A stretch of DNA of 64,000 nucleotides from Anaerostipes hominis (ex Lee et al. 2021) (GTDB lineage Bacteria > Bacillota > Clostridia > Lachnospirales > Lachnospiraceae), in NCBI RefSeq assembly GCF_002270485.1, contig NZ_NQOG01000007.1, positions 88,730 through 152,729 on the forward strand, read 5' to 3'. Both the position numbers and the translations under genes were made by a program. Below, piece after piece: positions 1 to 8,763 of this stretch (position 1 is the stretch's first letter; each line of letters starts with the position of its first letter). The notes under the pieces are model-generated. The model saw only the letters and a program-made list of their open reading frames with translations. It was not told the DNA's origin and did not search any database.

Positions 1-111
1 GGATTAAAGGAGAGTGCCTTGGAAAAATTAGAGAGACTGGTATCAAAAGTGCCCTGGCTGGATGTCTATGCGGCAACAGATAATGATGATGATATATTAA
101 TCGTTTCTTAA
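1..111 (+). CDS. C-terminal end of an upstream gene (partial)
   Basis: The reading frame is open from base 1 to a TAA at 109-111 and gives 36 residues ending in an acidic stretch and DDDILIVS. The next gene starts 19 bases later behind a GGGAGG site, so the two are probably cotranscribed. Too little is present to name the product. Confidence 0.6.
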   Translation, partial: GLKESALEKLERLVSKVPWLDVYAATDNDDDILIVS

Positions 112-130
112 TGAATCGGGAGGATAAATT

Positions 131-844
131 ATGATTTTTAGAAAAGCAAATGTTATTGGGGGAACTGTTGAATCTGTAAAATCCATTGATGATAAGACGA
201 CTGAGGTTGTTTTAAAGTCCCAGGAATGGGATCGGAATGCAAGTGCAGAGTATGACGTAGAATATCGTATCTTGTTTCGAGACAATCTGGCAAAAAACGT
301 CATGAAAAGCAAGAACGTGGCTAAAGGGCGGTTTATTTCTGTAAGTGTAAAATCAAGTATGACGATACCATATGAAGGGATTTCATTTCATACATCTGCA
401 GTATATAAAGCAACGGAGACGACAGATCGTGGGGAAACAAAAGAAACAACAGTTACACATGGGATTATTCGAAGAGTATCTGAGCGAACCGGTGCAGATG
501 GTACGAGCTGGTACCGCGTGGATATTCCAATTGATAGTTATAATTCGCAGACGAAAAAATACGAAACCACATGGTATGGGATCAGCTTCAATGATAAATT
601 TGATTCTTTGGATAAGGTCAAAAAAGCTTTAACAAAGGGTACCCACGTTATGATCCGCGGAGGACGGATTAACATAAACACTACAGACGATGGGCGTATC
701 TATCATAACATATTGGGATTCGGTTTCCGTCTGTGTCCCAAAGTTGCAAAGAAAGATACAGGTACGAAAATTGATACACCAGATCACAAAGAACCAAACA
801 TTAATGGAGAGCCTGCTATTTATGGAGAACCAAATATCAATTAA
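131..844 (+). CDS. Tandem OB-fold, SSB-like protein
   Basis: 237 aa. Two stretches (about residues 5-95 and 105-200) have the alternating beta pattern of OB folds. The second has a Trp-Tyr then 'ALTKGTHVMIRGG' followed by 'DDGRIYHNIL', as in single-strand DNA-binding proteins where 'KG..V.V.G' precedes a tail strand. A disordered C-terminus follows, ending NINGEPAIYGEPNIN. A related tail occurs in the protein at 13188, and SSB tails usually recruit partner proteins. It is followed by a DnaQ-type exonuclease two genes on, which suits DNA metabolism. The start has a GGGAGG site. SSB assignment is by pattern only. Confidence 0.6.
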   Translation: MIFRKANVIGGTVESVKSIDDKTTEVVLKSQEWDRNASAEYDVEYRILFRDNLAKNVMKSKNVAKGRFISVSVKSSMTIPYEGISFHTSAVYKATETTDRGETKETTVTHGIIRRVSERTGADGTSWYRVDIPIDSYNSQTKKYETTWYGISFNDKFDSLDKVKKALTKGTHVMIRGGRININTTDDGRIYHNILGFGFRLCPKVAKKDTGTKIDTPDHKEPNINGEPAIYGEPNIN

Positions 845-893
845 TTACGTAAACTTTTTATTGTCTCAATGACATTTCATGGGAGGAAACAAG

Positions 894-1532
894 ATGAATG
901 TGTATAGCAAATTACTGGGAAAAGAGATTTCTATTGAATCATTCGAGAGCGAAGGGCAGCAGGTTTTACTTAAAAATTCACTGCTGGATTTCTATTTGAA
1001 TCAGCTTCCCGAAGAATATCAGGGTGTTACTCAAAAAAAGACGTTTGAGCCATTGAAAACTGATGTGACTCATTGTATATGTAAATGCTGCATCGAAGAC
1101 AGTAATGGCCGCTGCGTGGAAGAATGCGGAGAATCGACAGTTGCGACATTAAAATCAGACATTGAGAAAGACAGTCCATTTGTCACAGCCTACAATCGGG
1201 CGAGCGACAAAGCGATCCGACGTTATTTAGGGTTGCCACAGAACGTTTACAGCTCATCTGAACTGCCTTCCACTGCCGAAAAAGATTCTGTGGCAGTACC
1301 AGAGGATGGACCATCACAAGATGCATTGCAAGGCGAATATGACTATGGAGATATCTCTATCAACATAGGCGGTTTTTCTAAAGCACCAAGGAGTGTAAAA
1401 GATGTGTTGAGTTCCAATTTGGACTGGGCAAAATGGGCAATTGGTCAGAACCCTTCTACTTTTGGAAAGGACGATGCGGCGGCCCAGCTGGAAGCGATTA
1501 AAACATTCATGAGGATGCATGGAATTTCGTAG
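894..1532 (+). CDS. Cys-rich hypothetical protein
   Basis: 212 aa from the ATG at 894, which has GGGAGGAAACAAG before it. An ATG at 879 overlaps that ribosome site and is not used here. Residues about 60-80 hold a His and five or six Cys (HCICKCCIEDSNGRCVEEC), a likely metal-binding knuckle. The rest is polar, with an acidic middle and a C-terminal helix-rich part. I do not recognise the family. It lies between an SSB-like gene and a DnaQ-type nuclease, 11 bases before the latter, so it is probably part of a DNA-metabolism operon. Confidence 0.7.
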   Translation: MNVYSKLLGKEISIESFESEGQQVLLKNSLLDFYLNQLPEEYQGVTQKKTFEPLKTDVTHCICKCCIEDSNGRCVEECGESTVATLKSDIEKDSPFVTAYNRASDKAIRRYLGLPQNVYSSSELPSTAEKDSVAVPEDGPSQDALQGEYDYGDISINIGGFSKAPRSVKDVLSSNLDWAKWAIGQNPSTFGKDDAAAQLEAIKTFMRMHGIS

Positions 1533-1543
1533 GAGGTATGTTT

Positions 1544-2434
1544 ATGTGGAGAAACTCAGAAGACAGAAAAAAAAAGCTGCTTCAAACGCTTGATGCAAAC
1601 ATTGGAAAATATATGATCATGTTTGATACTGAAACTACCGGGTTAAAGAAAGATGACCAGATTGTTGAGCTTGCGGGGAAGAAATATCGGATTGAGAAAG
1701 ATGCAAATAGCATTTATGAATTTCTGGAAACAGATACGTTTCATGCTTATATTAAACCTCCCTTTGCAATGGATAGCGGGGTTATCGCTATCCATGGGAT
1801 TACCAATGAGTTTTTGGAAGATAAATTCACTGAGGAAGAAATTAGTCCTCAGATTGAAGCTTTTTTTGGAGACGCAGATCTTTTGTGCGCCTACAATATC
1901 AATTTTGATATTAAGATGCTGATGCGATTGTATGAAAGGACGGGAATGCCGATTCCTTTCGTTCTCTCTGAAGAAGAAAAGCAGCTGGACGTGCTGATCT
2001 ATGCAAGAGATTTGGTTTCATCAAAAGAGACAAAGTCCCATAAACAGGAAGACGTATGCAAAGCAATGGGTTTGGAAGATGGCGTTAAATTTCATAGCGC
2101 CATTGATGATATTGAAGCGTGTTTTAGGCTATTTAAAATCTTTGTAAAACAGTATCAAGATATGGAGACTTTGGACTATTCTAAACTCCCAACTCCTATG
2201 ATTTATCAGAATGGAATTGCTTATTGGGAAAAGGGAAAGATCAAAAGAATCTATGTTAATACTGATAAAGGCGGATTCTACTATGACATCATCAAGAAAG
2301 AATGGAATGTGAAAGACGCATCTGATAGTATGAAGAATTATAATGTTCCGGCGTTGATCAAAGCAGCTTTTCAAGCGGTTTGTGTTTCTGATGAAGAAGC
2401 ATTCGTGAAAGCGGTAAGGAAAGATTTGAATTAG
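1544..2434 (+). CDS. DnaQ-family 3'-5' exonuclease with extra C-terminal domain
   Basis: 296 aa. The N-terminal about 200 residues are a DEDDh exonuclease: DTETTG at 28-33 (ExoI), YNINFD near 110 (ExoII) and HSAIDD at 184-189 (ExoIII). Such enzymes proofread as DNA polymerase III epsilon or trim DNA/RNA ends. The last about 95 residues form an unassigned domain with 'GIAYWEKGKIKRIYVNT'. The AGGAGG at 1531-1536 suits the ATG at 1544 (spacing 7) better than the one at 1538. It ends the first operon: a hairpin terminator follows directly. Confidence 0.85.
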   Translation: MWRNSEDRKKKLLQTLDANIGKYMIMFDTETTGLKKDDQIVELAGKKYRIEKDANSIYEFLETDTFHAYIKPPFAMDSGVIAIHGITNEFLEDKFTEEEISPQIEAFFGDADLLCAYNINFDIKMLMRLYERTGMPIPFVLSEEEKQLDVLIYARDLVSSKETKSHKQEDVCKAMGLEDGVKFHSAIDDIEACFRLFKIFVKQYQDMETLDYSKLPTPMIYQNGIAYWEKGKIKRIYVNTDKGGFYYDIIKKEWNVKDASDSMKNYNVPALIKAAFQAVCVSDEEAFVKAVRKDLN

Positions 2435-2443
2435 CATATGAAG

Positions 2444-2472
2444 AAAAGGGACGGTTTTTGCCGTCTTTTTTC
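2444..2472 (+). terminator. Rho-independent terminator
   Basis: GACGG, a six-base loop and CCGTC, followed by TTTTTTC. It closes the exonuclease operon immediately before a CATACTA promoter element. Confidence 0.75.
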
Positions 2473-2473
2473 T

Positions 2474-2495
2474 TTTGTCATACTAAAAGTGAAGG
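2474..2495 (+). promoter_or_regulatory. CATACTA promoter element
   Basis: CATACTA at 2479-2485 followed by AAAGTGAAGG. It sits after a terminator and 18 bases before the prepilin peptidase start, with the ribosome site immediately downstream, so the leader would be very short. Confidence 0.6.
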
Positions 2496-2503
2496 AGGTT
2501 TTT

Positions 2504-2941
2504 ATGATTTTTAATAATATTGTGTATCTGCTTTTAATATGTGTCTTGGTCATATCTTCTGTCTATGATATTAAGACACGATTACTCCCAATCCGAGCCA
2601 TGATTCTTTTTACAGCGGTTCTTTGGGGTACAGGCTGTTTTTATGTGCCAAATGATCTTCTTATGCAGTATCTTATTGCCTCGCTCTTTGGCGGGGCCTA
2701 TGGATTTATCGTATATTTTATCATGGCAAAATATTTTGGAGGAGGGGGAGGCGATGTCATCTATATGGGATGTATCGGCATTTTAATGGGTACTGGAATC
2801 TTTGCTATCATTTTTCTCTCATCCTTATGTTATCTGGTTTATGGCGGGATCTCAAAGAAAAAGGGGAAGACTGAGGTCGCTTATATCCCTTGTGTGTTAG
2901 CGGCAATGATCCTCTATTTTCCAATCTATTTGTATTTTTAA
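2504..2941 (+). CDS. Compact A24-type prepilin peptidase
   Basis: 145 aa integral membrane protein. It carries the two catalytic aspartates of type IV prepilin peptidases: D22 in 'YDIKTRLLP' and D84 in the glycine-rich GGGGGD. The family cleaves leader peptides of pilin-like proteins at the inner face of the membrane. It lacks the N-terminal cysteine/methylase domain, like TadV and other short forms. I see no pilin or secretion ATPase gene in this window, so its substrate lies elsewhere. The ATG at 2504 follows AAGGAGG; longer upstream frames would read through the terminator and promoter. Confidence 0.85.
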   Translation: MIFNNIVYLLLICVLVISSVYDIKTRLLPIRAMILFTAVLWGTGCFYVPNDLLMQYLIASLFGGAYGFIVYFIMAKYFGGGGGDVIYMGCIGILMGTGIFAIIFLSSLCYLVYGGISKKKGKTEVAYIPCVLAAMILYFPIYLYF

Positions 2942-2951
2942 GGAGGATTTT

Positions 2952-4016
2952 ATGAATCCATTAAAAAGAGTTGATCCAAACCGGGATCACGGAAAGAAGA
3001 TGCTGTTCTTTATCATATTCTCATTGATCTTTCTAACTGCAGTCATGACAAAATGCCAAAATGATAGAGTGCTTCCGGCATTCGTGAAGGAAGATGATGT
3101 TGCTACGGAAGCCACAACAGAAATGACAGATGAGCTGCTTCCCATGGAAGAATATGTGGATAAGATCAATAATTTTTCCATAAAGGTTCCGGAGGGCTTT
3201 ACTAAAGTTATCAAAGACGGATTCCCACTGTATGTCGATGCAAAGACAAAGTCATCCATCCACATTAAGACTACTACTTTGGATATTTCAAGAGCGACCA
3301 TGAATTCTGATGCAGAAAATACAAAGATTACAGCGGATGGCGGAGATTTTATTGAGTTAAGGGCTCTCAGTAATACAAGCAATATGCTGCTTTATAAGAA
3401 GCAAAACGGCAGCACCATCTTTGATTATGTAGAATTAAATTCGTGGAGTATGGACCGTATGATCACGGTGGAATGCATTATAGATGATGCGTATTACAAG
3501 GAGATCGGGCCGACCATGGAAAAATGCCTGAATTCCCTGGAATGGACAAAGGAACATCCGATTCCAGAAAATTGCTCTATTGCGGCAAATGAATCGGCAG
3601 GCATCTGTTATGTACTTCCTGCAGACTGGACTTATTCGACTTCCGGGAATGCGCTTTCCGGTTCGGATGAAGTTTCCGGAGCTATGATAAATGTGGTATC
3701 TGCGCAAACAACGGATGATTTTCATGGCCTAACCCAGGCTCAGTATGCTTCTGGGATCGCAGGCAACCGCATCGGCTTTGTTATTAGCCGATATGAGGCA
3801 ACGAAGGAGCGCATCTATGGGGAAGCTGTGTTTATGCAAGATGGGACAAAAATGGGAATGATACAGGCGGCCATTGCGACAGGGAAATACCAGACAATCA
3901 TTACCTATGAATATCCATACGATAAGATTGATGAAGATACAAAAGAAATGATGAGAGAATCTATAAAACAATTACAAAAGATTCCAACGGTGAAGAAGAT
4001 TACCGCAAAGAATTAG
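2952..4016 (+). CDS. Membrane-anchored extracytoplasmic protein with duplicated domain
   Basis: 354 aa. Residues about 16-33 form a hydrophobic anchor (MLFFIIFSLIFLTAVM) ending near a Cys, followed by an acidic Thr/Glu linker. Two similar domains follow, about 70-195 and 205-345. Each starts with an amphipathic strand ('FSIKVPEGFTK', 'ICYVLPADWTY') and ends with a helix of the 'MEKCLNSLEW' / 'MRESIKQLQKI' type, resembling the PsbP/Mog1-like fold. It is 10 bases after the prepilin peptidase and likely cotranscribed. Function unknown. Confidence 0.7.
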   Translation: MNPLKRVDPNRDHGKKMLFFIIFSLIFLTAVMTKCQNDRVLPAFVKEDDVATEATTEMTDELLPMEEYVDKINNFSIKVPEGFTKVIKDGFPLYVDAKTKSSIHIKTTTLDISRATMNSDAENTKITADGGDFIELRALSNTSNMLLYKKQNGSTIFDYVELNSWSMDRMITVECIIDDAYYKEIGPTMEKCLNSLEWTKEHPIPENCSIAANESAGICYVLPADWTYSTSGNALSGSDEVSGAMINVVSAQTTDDFHGLTQAQYASGIAGNRIGFVISRYEATKERIYGEAVFMQDGTKMGMIQAAIATGKYQTIITYEYPYDKIDEDTKEMMRESIKQLQKIPTVKKITAKN

Positions 4017-4036
4017 GAGCCCAGACGGCTCCTTTC
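4016..4036 (+). terminator. Rho-independent terminator
   Basis: GGAGCC, loop CAGAC, GGCTCC, then TTTCTTTATTTT. It starts on the last base of the stop codon and lies between convergent genes. Confidence 0.75.
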
Positions 4037-4037
4037 T

Positions 4038-4385
4038 TTATTTTCTCATTGCAGTGACATTTAAAATACTGACGATAATTTTATCATTTGCATGCCGTAT
4101 GACCCGGCATTGGATCCCTTTATAGGAGAATTCATAACTGGTAAGATTTGATTCTGTCCCGCACATAAAGTCCTGATAAATTTTATCCATAAGCTTTGAA
4201 ATGATTTTCTCATAGTCGATTAAGTTCAGGCGGTTATTGCAGGCACGCTCCCCCTTCTTTCGGTTTTTCTCTCGGTATTTTGGACATGCATAAAAAGGAG
4301 AGTGTGGTCCCTCAACGATTTCTAATTCAGTATCTGGGTGCATCCCACAAACAAATGTCACACTTCCCCATATATTCTTGATCAT
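4038..4385 (-). CDS. Small Cys/His protein, unknown function
   Basis: 115 aa on the minus strand. The N-terminal half has a possible zinc site: CGMHP, then 'YACPKY' and 'ERACNNR'. The C-terminal half is a predicted beta-rich domain ('SYEFSYKGIQCRVIRH'). The start has GGGAG nine bases upstream. A CATACTA element lies on the same strand at 4415-4435, so it is divergently transcribed from the large acidic protein. Not recognised. Confidence 0.65.
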   Translation of the reverse strand: MIKNIWGSVTFVCGMHPDTELEIVEGPHSPFYACPKYREKNRKKGERACNNRLNLIDYEKIISKLMDKIYQDFMCGTESNLTSYEFSYKGIQCRVIRHANDKIIVSILNVTAMRK

Positions 4386-4414
4386 AATAAACTCCCTTCA
4401 GACAAAATGGATAT

Positions 4415-4435
4415 CTTACATTTATAGTATGGAAA
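4415..4435 (-). promoter_or_regulatory. CATACTA promoter element (minus strand)
   Basis: Read on the minus strand it is TTTTCCATACTATAAATGTA, 39 bases upstream of the minus-strand gene at 4385. It pairs divergently with the element at 4459. Confidence 0.65.
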
Positions 4436-4458
4436 AGAGGTTTTACCTCATCGTCCAT

Positions 4459-4479
4459 TCTTTCATACTATATATGAAC
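4459..4479 (+). promoter_or_regulatory. CATACTA promoter element
   Basis: TCTTTCATACTATATATGAA, with CATACTA at 4464-4470, 27 bases before the ATG of the 1244-aa gene. Confidence 0.65.
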
Positions 4480-4497
4480 AAAGCAAAGGAGAGCATT

Positions 4498-7400
4498 ATG
4501 AATCGGATTGATATTTTAAATGGAATCGATGCCGGATGTGAAAGCTCCGGATTTTTTGATAAATCGAATCTTTCTTTTGAGGTAAATAAGACTGTTTTTC
4601 AGGAGGGGGTTGAAAGCATCCGGAATTATAATCCTGGATTTGCCCGTGTATGTGGGGCAGATATGACAAGGGAACCTGTGATCGGACGAATCGATGGTAA
4701 TGAGGCTAAAATCTGGAACGCAGGATTTTCAAAGATCGGCAGCGTTGTAACCAATCCATTTAAGATCATGGAAACCAATGGCGGCCTTGGGAATGAAGAT
4801 AGAAAAGAACGCTATTTTACAGACTTTGAAGGGAATGTGATCGCAAAGTTCAGTGACGAGAATACAAGATTTGAAATCGGTGACCGAATTACATCAACAC
4901 TGTCTGAAAAAGATGATCAATTCTTTCGGGAGAAGGCTGGAAGAACTGATATGACTTATGAGGAATTTAAGGATACGATCATTGATGATGGTATAAAGAA
5001 TTATGCGGATCGCCTTGATCGGCAGTCAGGGGGAGAATCAAAATATCTTTCTGGAAAAATCTCTGATCTTGAAGATGTTATCTCAAAATATGAAACAACA
5101 ATGGAGAAACTCGATATCGCAGCAACAGAACTCTATCGATCTTTGGGAAAAGAAAATGATGCAGACAGGATAAAAGCCCTCTCGCGGGAAGCTTACGGGA
5201 TTGAAAACCTGAAGGCGACATATTCTTATTCCATTGATCGGTTAAAAGAAGAGCGTCAGGATGTAACGCTTTTAAAAGATAAGATAGATACATATTTAAA
5301 CGAATCGAAAGGACAGAAGTTCACTGTACAAGAAAAGTTTGAAATATATTTGGACAAAGAGAAACACGCAGCTGGGAAGCAATATTTTGTCCATTCCCTG
5401 GCGGAACGCTATGAAGAGGTTGCTGAAAAATTCTTAGAAAAAAGGGAACCGGAAATCAAAGAGTTTCTTGAGAAATATAATGAATTGCATGAAGATAAAT
5501 TGTCCATCGGAGAAGATGGCAGAATTTATAACGAGTATGGCATTTCAAACGATGGATGTTATGACAGCGATATGGCCAACCCGGAAAAGTTTGAACATGG
5601 TGTAGTCATAAGAGATGATGATGAGGCTGGTATAAGCGAGTTAAAAGAAGGCTGTGCCACCAAAGGGTTTGAAGACTTAGAAAGCTTTAAAAAAGAATCC
5701 TATGATAAAGAAGCGATGTTTGAAAAAGTGGAAACAAACGTAAGTGGTGAGATCAAGGAAGCTATCGTAGGCAATATCCTAAGAGATGCTATTGATGCAG
5801 TTTACATAGAAAAGGGTCCGGAGGAACTCGTAAGACTTTATGATGAGGCATCAAAGGAATCAAAGGGGGACCTGGAACAGGCAGCGATCAACTTTACGGA
5901 TAAGGTTCTTTCTTCTCAAGAAGAAATCTTTGAACAAAAAGAAAAGATAGAATCCACAAAGGAATCTTTGACTGCTAATGTAAAAAAAGCAGAAGAAAAG
6001 TACCAAGCGATCGTTGACTATTTTGGGATCTTTGCTAAAGGGGATCAAAACACCTACATTCTTGCCGCAAAGGCAAATATGCTAAAGGCATATAAGGATG
6101 CGGGGATCGATTACCGCGGACGGCCCGTTACAAAATATGATATCTTCGTAGCAAATTATCGCATACTTGACAGTGATCCCATTTCATCTTTTTTAACAAA
6201 GGTGATCATAGAAAAGTTTGTTATGCCAGAAGTAGAGCGTATTGAAAAAGAGAGAATGAATGAAAGTGAAGTCGAAAAAGCACGGGAGGACCGAGCCACA
6301 GAGGTTGAGAAAAATCAAAATGTTTATGAAGATCCTACGGAGCGTTTTGTAAATGATCTCGCAGAGAATGATATTGAAAAAACAGAAGATCAAAGTGAGC
6401 ATGTCGAGACACCAGAGGCAGAAAAAGAAACCGTTGATGTCTCTTTAAAGGAAGATACCGAGAAAGATCAGGCCGGAAAAGATCCTGCTGATAATCCAGA
6501 AGTTGAGGAAAGGCTTATAGAAGCCGATGTGGATCAAGAAGATGACAAAAAAGAAGATACAAACGATATCGAAGAGGCAGAGGACCCGGCGGATCAGTCA
6601 GAAGGAGCTTTAGACACTGATAGTTTTGAAGACGATAACAATGATGTTATGGAATCTGAAAATAAAGTAGATCAAGCCGATCGATCTGAAAGTGAAACAG
6701 ATGATGATAAAAAAGTGGAAGATGGCGATTCAATTGAACATGAAAAGGAGGAAATTAATGTAGGCGAAGATGAAAAAGAAAGCTTCGAAAAACCTGAAGA
6801 TGAAGAGAATCCGGAGATCGAGCCCGAAACTAAAACAGAGGATGTCCAGGAAGACAAAGAGGATGTAGATTCCGTTCAGCAGCCTGAAACAGATGCAGAG
6901 TCAGAACATGATGTGGAAGCAGATGAAGATTTTGATGACAAGAAAGATGTTCTTGGACAAGAGGAAGATAACGAAGAAAATATCGAAGAATCTGGGCATG
7001 ATATCGTTGTACAAAGAGAGGAAGATAAAGAAAGAGCTGATATCGGAGATGATGATATATCTGGAAAGGAAGATGAAGATCCTGAGGATGGTTGTAAAGA
7101 GCTGCAAAGTGAACCAGATCATAAAGAAGATCCTAAAACGATAGAAGAAAATGATTATAAGGATATCTTAAATGATTATATAAATGAGTCAGGGAAGAAT
7201 CTGGCGGATGTACTTTATGATCTATCCGATGATGAAGGAACAATTGACGAAGATAAGCTCATTGATGCCTTTTCTGACCTGCTGATGAAAACAGAGGATG
7301 GTTTGACCAATGAGTCAGCAACCGGCGTTGCGGACTTCTTGGTGGATATGGCTTCCACAAGTGATGAATATGGATTTACAGGATTTATTGACCGAATCAT

Positions 7401-8232
7401 GGAAGTGGCCGTTGAAAAAATGGGTACACAAGAGTTATCCAGGGAAGAAATGACCAGCTTTATTGAAACTTATTATGATGCCATTTCAGATAGTATCGAA
7501 TATAAGGCAGAGGTGGGAGATTTTGACCGTATCCAGCATTCTTGGGATGATAATGAGCCTGATTACTCTTATGTATTTGACGATATCATGGTGCAAGTAG
7601 ATGAAGATACTTTGGAGATGACATATACTCCTCTTAATGAGGAGGCTGCAAATCGATTGGAAGATATGCAGGATCTGTCCGATGTCGCAGATTCCATAGA
7701 AGCAGCCATTCATGAAGGATTCGAGCGCCTTTATGGAGAAGAAGTGGCAGATAAGATCGACTATATTGCAGAATACCTGTACGCAGGATTAAATGATCAA
7801 CTAGGGCGGGACGAGTATGACATGGAGGATGGACTTAGACTCGTGGCCGATAACATCAGCGATGTCTTGGGTGCAATTTTTCATGATTATTCCTCTTATT
7901 CAGAAGATGTACTGGATATTGCGCAGGGAAATTCAGAATTTGATTCCTATCAGGAGGCGTTCGAATCCCGCTATGAACAAACGCCAGAAGAAGTCGGACT
8001 AGACGCAATTGCCAATGACTTATTGGAAAAGTACCCTCTTACAGAAGCAATACCGGAATTTGGAGAAGATGAAAAAATGGATTTAGATGAAGCAACAGCT
8101 CGGGAACTTATAATGGAAGCTGCCGCAGAAGATGCTTCTATTTATGATGAGGAACCATTCGAATCAGAATTTGATTTAACGCAGAATGATCTCGATGCGA
8201 TCAATGAAGAACTTATGGACTGGGATGAATGA
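4498..8232 (+). CDS. Very large acidic coiled-coil protein, unknown function
   Basis: 1244 aa. The ATG at 4498 follows AAAGGAGAGCATT; upstream ATGs would overlap the promoter. Residues 1-about 560 are helical with heptad-like stretches. About 570-900 is extremely acidic and disordered (runs of Glu/Asp/Lys with VEAEED-like repeats). About 905-1244 is again folded, helical and acidic, with repeated 'D..S..EAA...' helices. There are no membrane segments and no recognised catalytic motif. It heads an operon whose next gene encodes a small basic membrane protein, a possible charge-complementary partner. Confidence 0.75.
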   Translation: MNRIDILNGIDAGCESSGFFDKSNLSFEVNKTVFQEGVESIRNYNPGFARVCGADMTREPVIGRIDGNEAKIWNAGFSKIGSVVTNPFKIMETNGGLGNEDRKERYFTDFEGNVIAKFSDENTRFEIGDRITSTLSEKDDQFFREKAGRTDMTYEEFKDTIIDDGIKNYADRLDRQSGGESKYLSGKISDLEDVISKYETTMEKLDIAATELYRSLGKENDADRIKALSREAYGIENLKATYSYSIDRLKEERQDVTLLKDKIDTYLNESKGQKFTVQEKFEIYLDKEKHAAGKQYFVHSLAERYEEVAEKFLEKREPEIKEFLEKYNELHEDKLSIGEDGRIYNEYGISNDGCYDSDMANPEKFEHGVVIRDDDEAGISELKEGCATKGFEDLESFKKESYDKEAMFEKVETNVSGEIKEAIVGNILRDAIDAVYIEKGPEELVRLYDEASKESKGDLEQAAINFTDKVLSSQEEIFEQKEKIESTKESLTANVKKAEEKYQAIVDYFGIFAKGDQNTYILAAKANMLKAYKDAGIDYRGRPVTKYDIFVANYRILDSDPISSFLTKVIIEKFVMPEVERIEKERMNESEVEKAREDRATEVEKNQNVYEDPTERFVNDLAENDIEKTEDQSEHVETPEAEKETVDVSLKEDTEKDQAGKDPADNPEVEERLIEADVDQEDDKKEDTNDIEEAEDPADQSEGALDTDSFEDDNNDVMESENKVDQADRSESETDDDKKVEDGDSIEHEKEEINVGEDEKESFEKPEDEENPEIEPETKTEDVQEDKEDVDSVQQPETDAESEHDVEADEDFDDKKDVLGQEEDNEENIEESGHDIVVQREEDKERADIGDDDISGKEDEDPEDGCKELQSEPDHKEDPKTIEENDYKDILNDYINESGKNLADVLYDLSDDEGTIDEDKLIDAFSDLLMKTEDGLTNESATGVADFLVDMASTSDEYGFTGFIDRIMEVAVEKMGTQELSREEMTSFIETYYDAISDSIEYKAEVGDFDRIQHSWDDNEPDYSYVFDDIMVQVDEDTLEMTYTPLNEEAANRLEDMQDLSDVADSIEAAIHEGFERLYGEEVADKIDYIAEYLYAGLNDQLGRDEYDMEDGLRLVADNISDVLGAIFHDYSSYSEDVLDIAQGNSEFDSYQEAFESRYEQTPEEVGLDAIANDLLEKYPLTEAIPEFGEDEKMDLDEATARELIMEAAAEDASIYDEEPFESEFDLTQNDLDAINEELMDWDE

Positions 8233-8244
8233 AAGGAGAAGATT

Positions 8245-8649
8245 ATGGAGATATACAACTTTATCATACAATTTTTCACAATATTGCTCGGCATCTTTTG
8301 TGGAATCTATATTGCATTTTTACTTATGAAAGGCATGAGAAACTTAAAAGAAAAAAGAAGAAAAAAACGAAGGCGGCATCCGGAGGCCCGGATAAAGAAA
8401 AAACAAGAAAGTCAAAAAGAATTAATTAGGAAAAACATAAAAAGTATTAAGCGAATAAAAGCTAGACGATCAAAAAATCATGGGGAGATTTCCTTAAAGG
8501 ACCGTATTGGATGTCAAACTTCGATTAAATTAGAAAATTGCTATCTTGATGGTCTTAATTATAATAGGGAAATTAAAAAGGGGAAGAAAAAAGAAGAGGA
8601 GGCGTATCATTATATTGATAAGGTACGCAAAACTCTTAATAAAAACTGA
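8245..8649 (+). CDS. Small membrane protein with highly basic tail
   Basis: 134 aa. Residues 5-28 form one membrane helix (FIIQFFTILLGIFCGIYIAF). A very basic segment follows (KEKRRKKRRRHPEARIKKK), then a polar Lys-rich tail. AAAGGAG lies ahead of the ATG, and the gene follows the acidic 1244-aa gene by 12 bases. A frame at 8229 overlapping it is a shadow. An interaction between this basic tail and the acidic upstream product is inference only. Confidence 0.75.
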   Translation: MEIYNFIIQFFTILLGIFCGIYIAFLLMKGMRNLKEKRRKKRRRHPEARIKKKQESQKELIRKNIKSIKRIKARRSKNHGEISLKDRIGCQTSIKLENCYLDGLNYNREIKKGKKKEEEAYHYIDKVRKTLNKN

Positions 8650-8663
8650 GAAACAGATACTTT

Positions 8664-8702
8664 AGCACCTCCTGTCGCAAATGGGCAGCAGAGGTGCTTT
8701 TT
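8664..8702 (+). terminator. Rho-independent terminator
   Basis: AGCACCTC and GAGGTGCT around a long loop, followed by TTTTTG. It closes the 4498-8649 operon. Confidence 0.75.
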
Positions 8703-8715
8703 GTACCCTTTTGTT

Positions 8716-8737
8716 TTTTCATACTATCATTAGGAAA
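8716..8737 (+). promoter_or_regulatory. CATACTA promoter element
   Basis: TTTTTCATACTATCATTAGG, CATACTA at 8720-8726, 37 bases before the ATPase gene. Confidence 0.65.
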
Positions 8738-8763
8738 CTGTTAATAGACGAAAGGAGATACTT

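Noticed and set aside
2327..2347. A CATACTA motif on the minus strand inside the DnaQ-type gene
   Set aside because: It lies in coding sequence with no minus-strand gene after it; one chance 7-mer of this kind is expected in 64 kb.
8229..8429. A 66-aa frame at the end of the acidic-protein gene
   Set aside because: It is a shadow of the 134-aa membrane protein, which has the ribosome site and a membrane helix.
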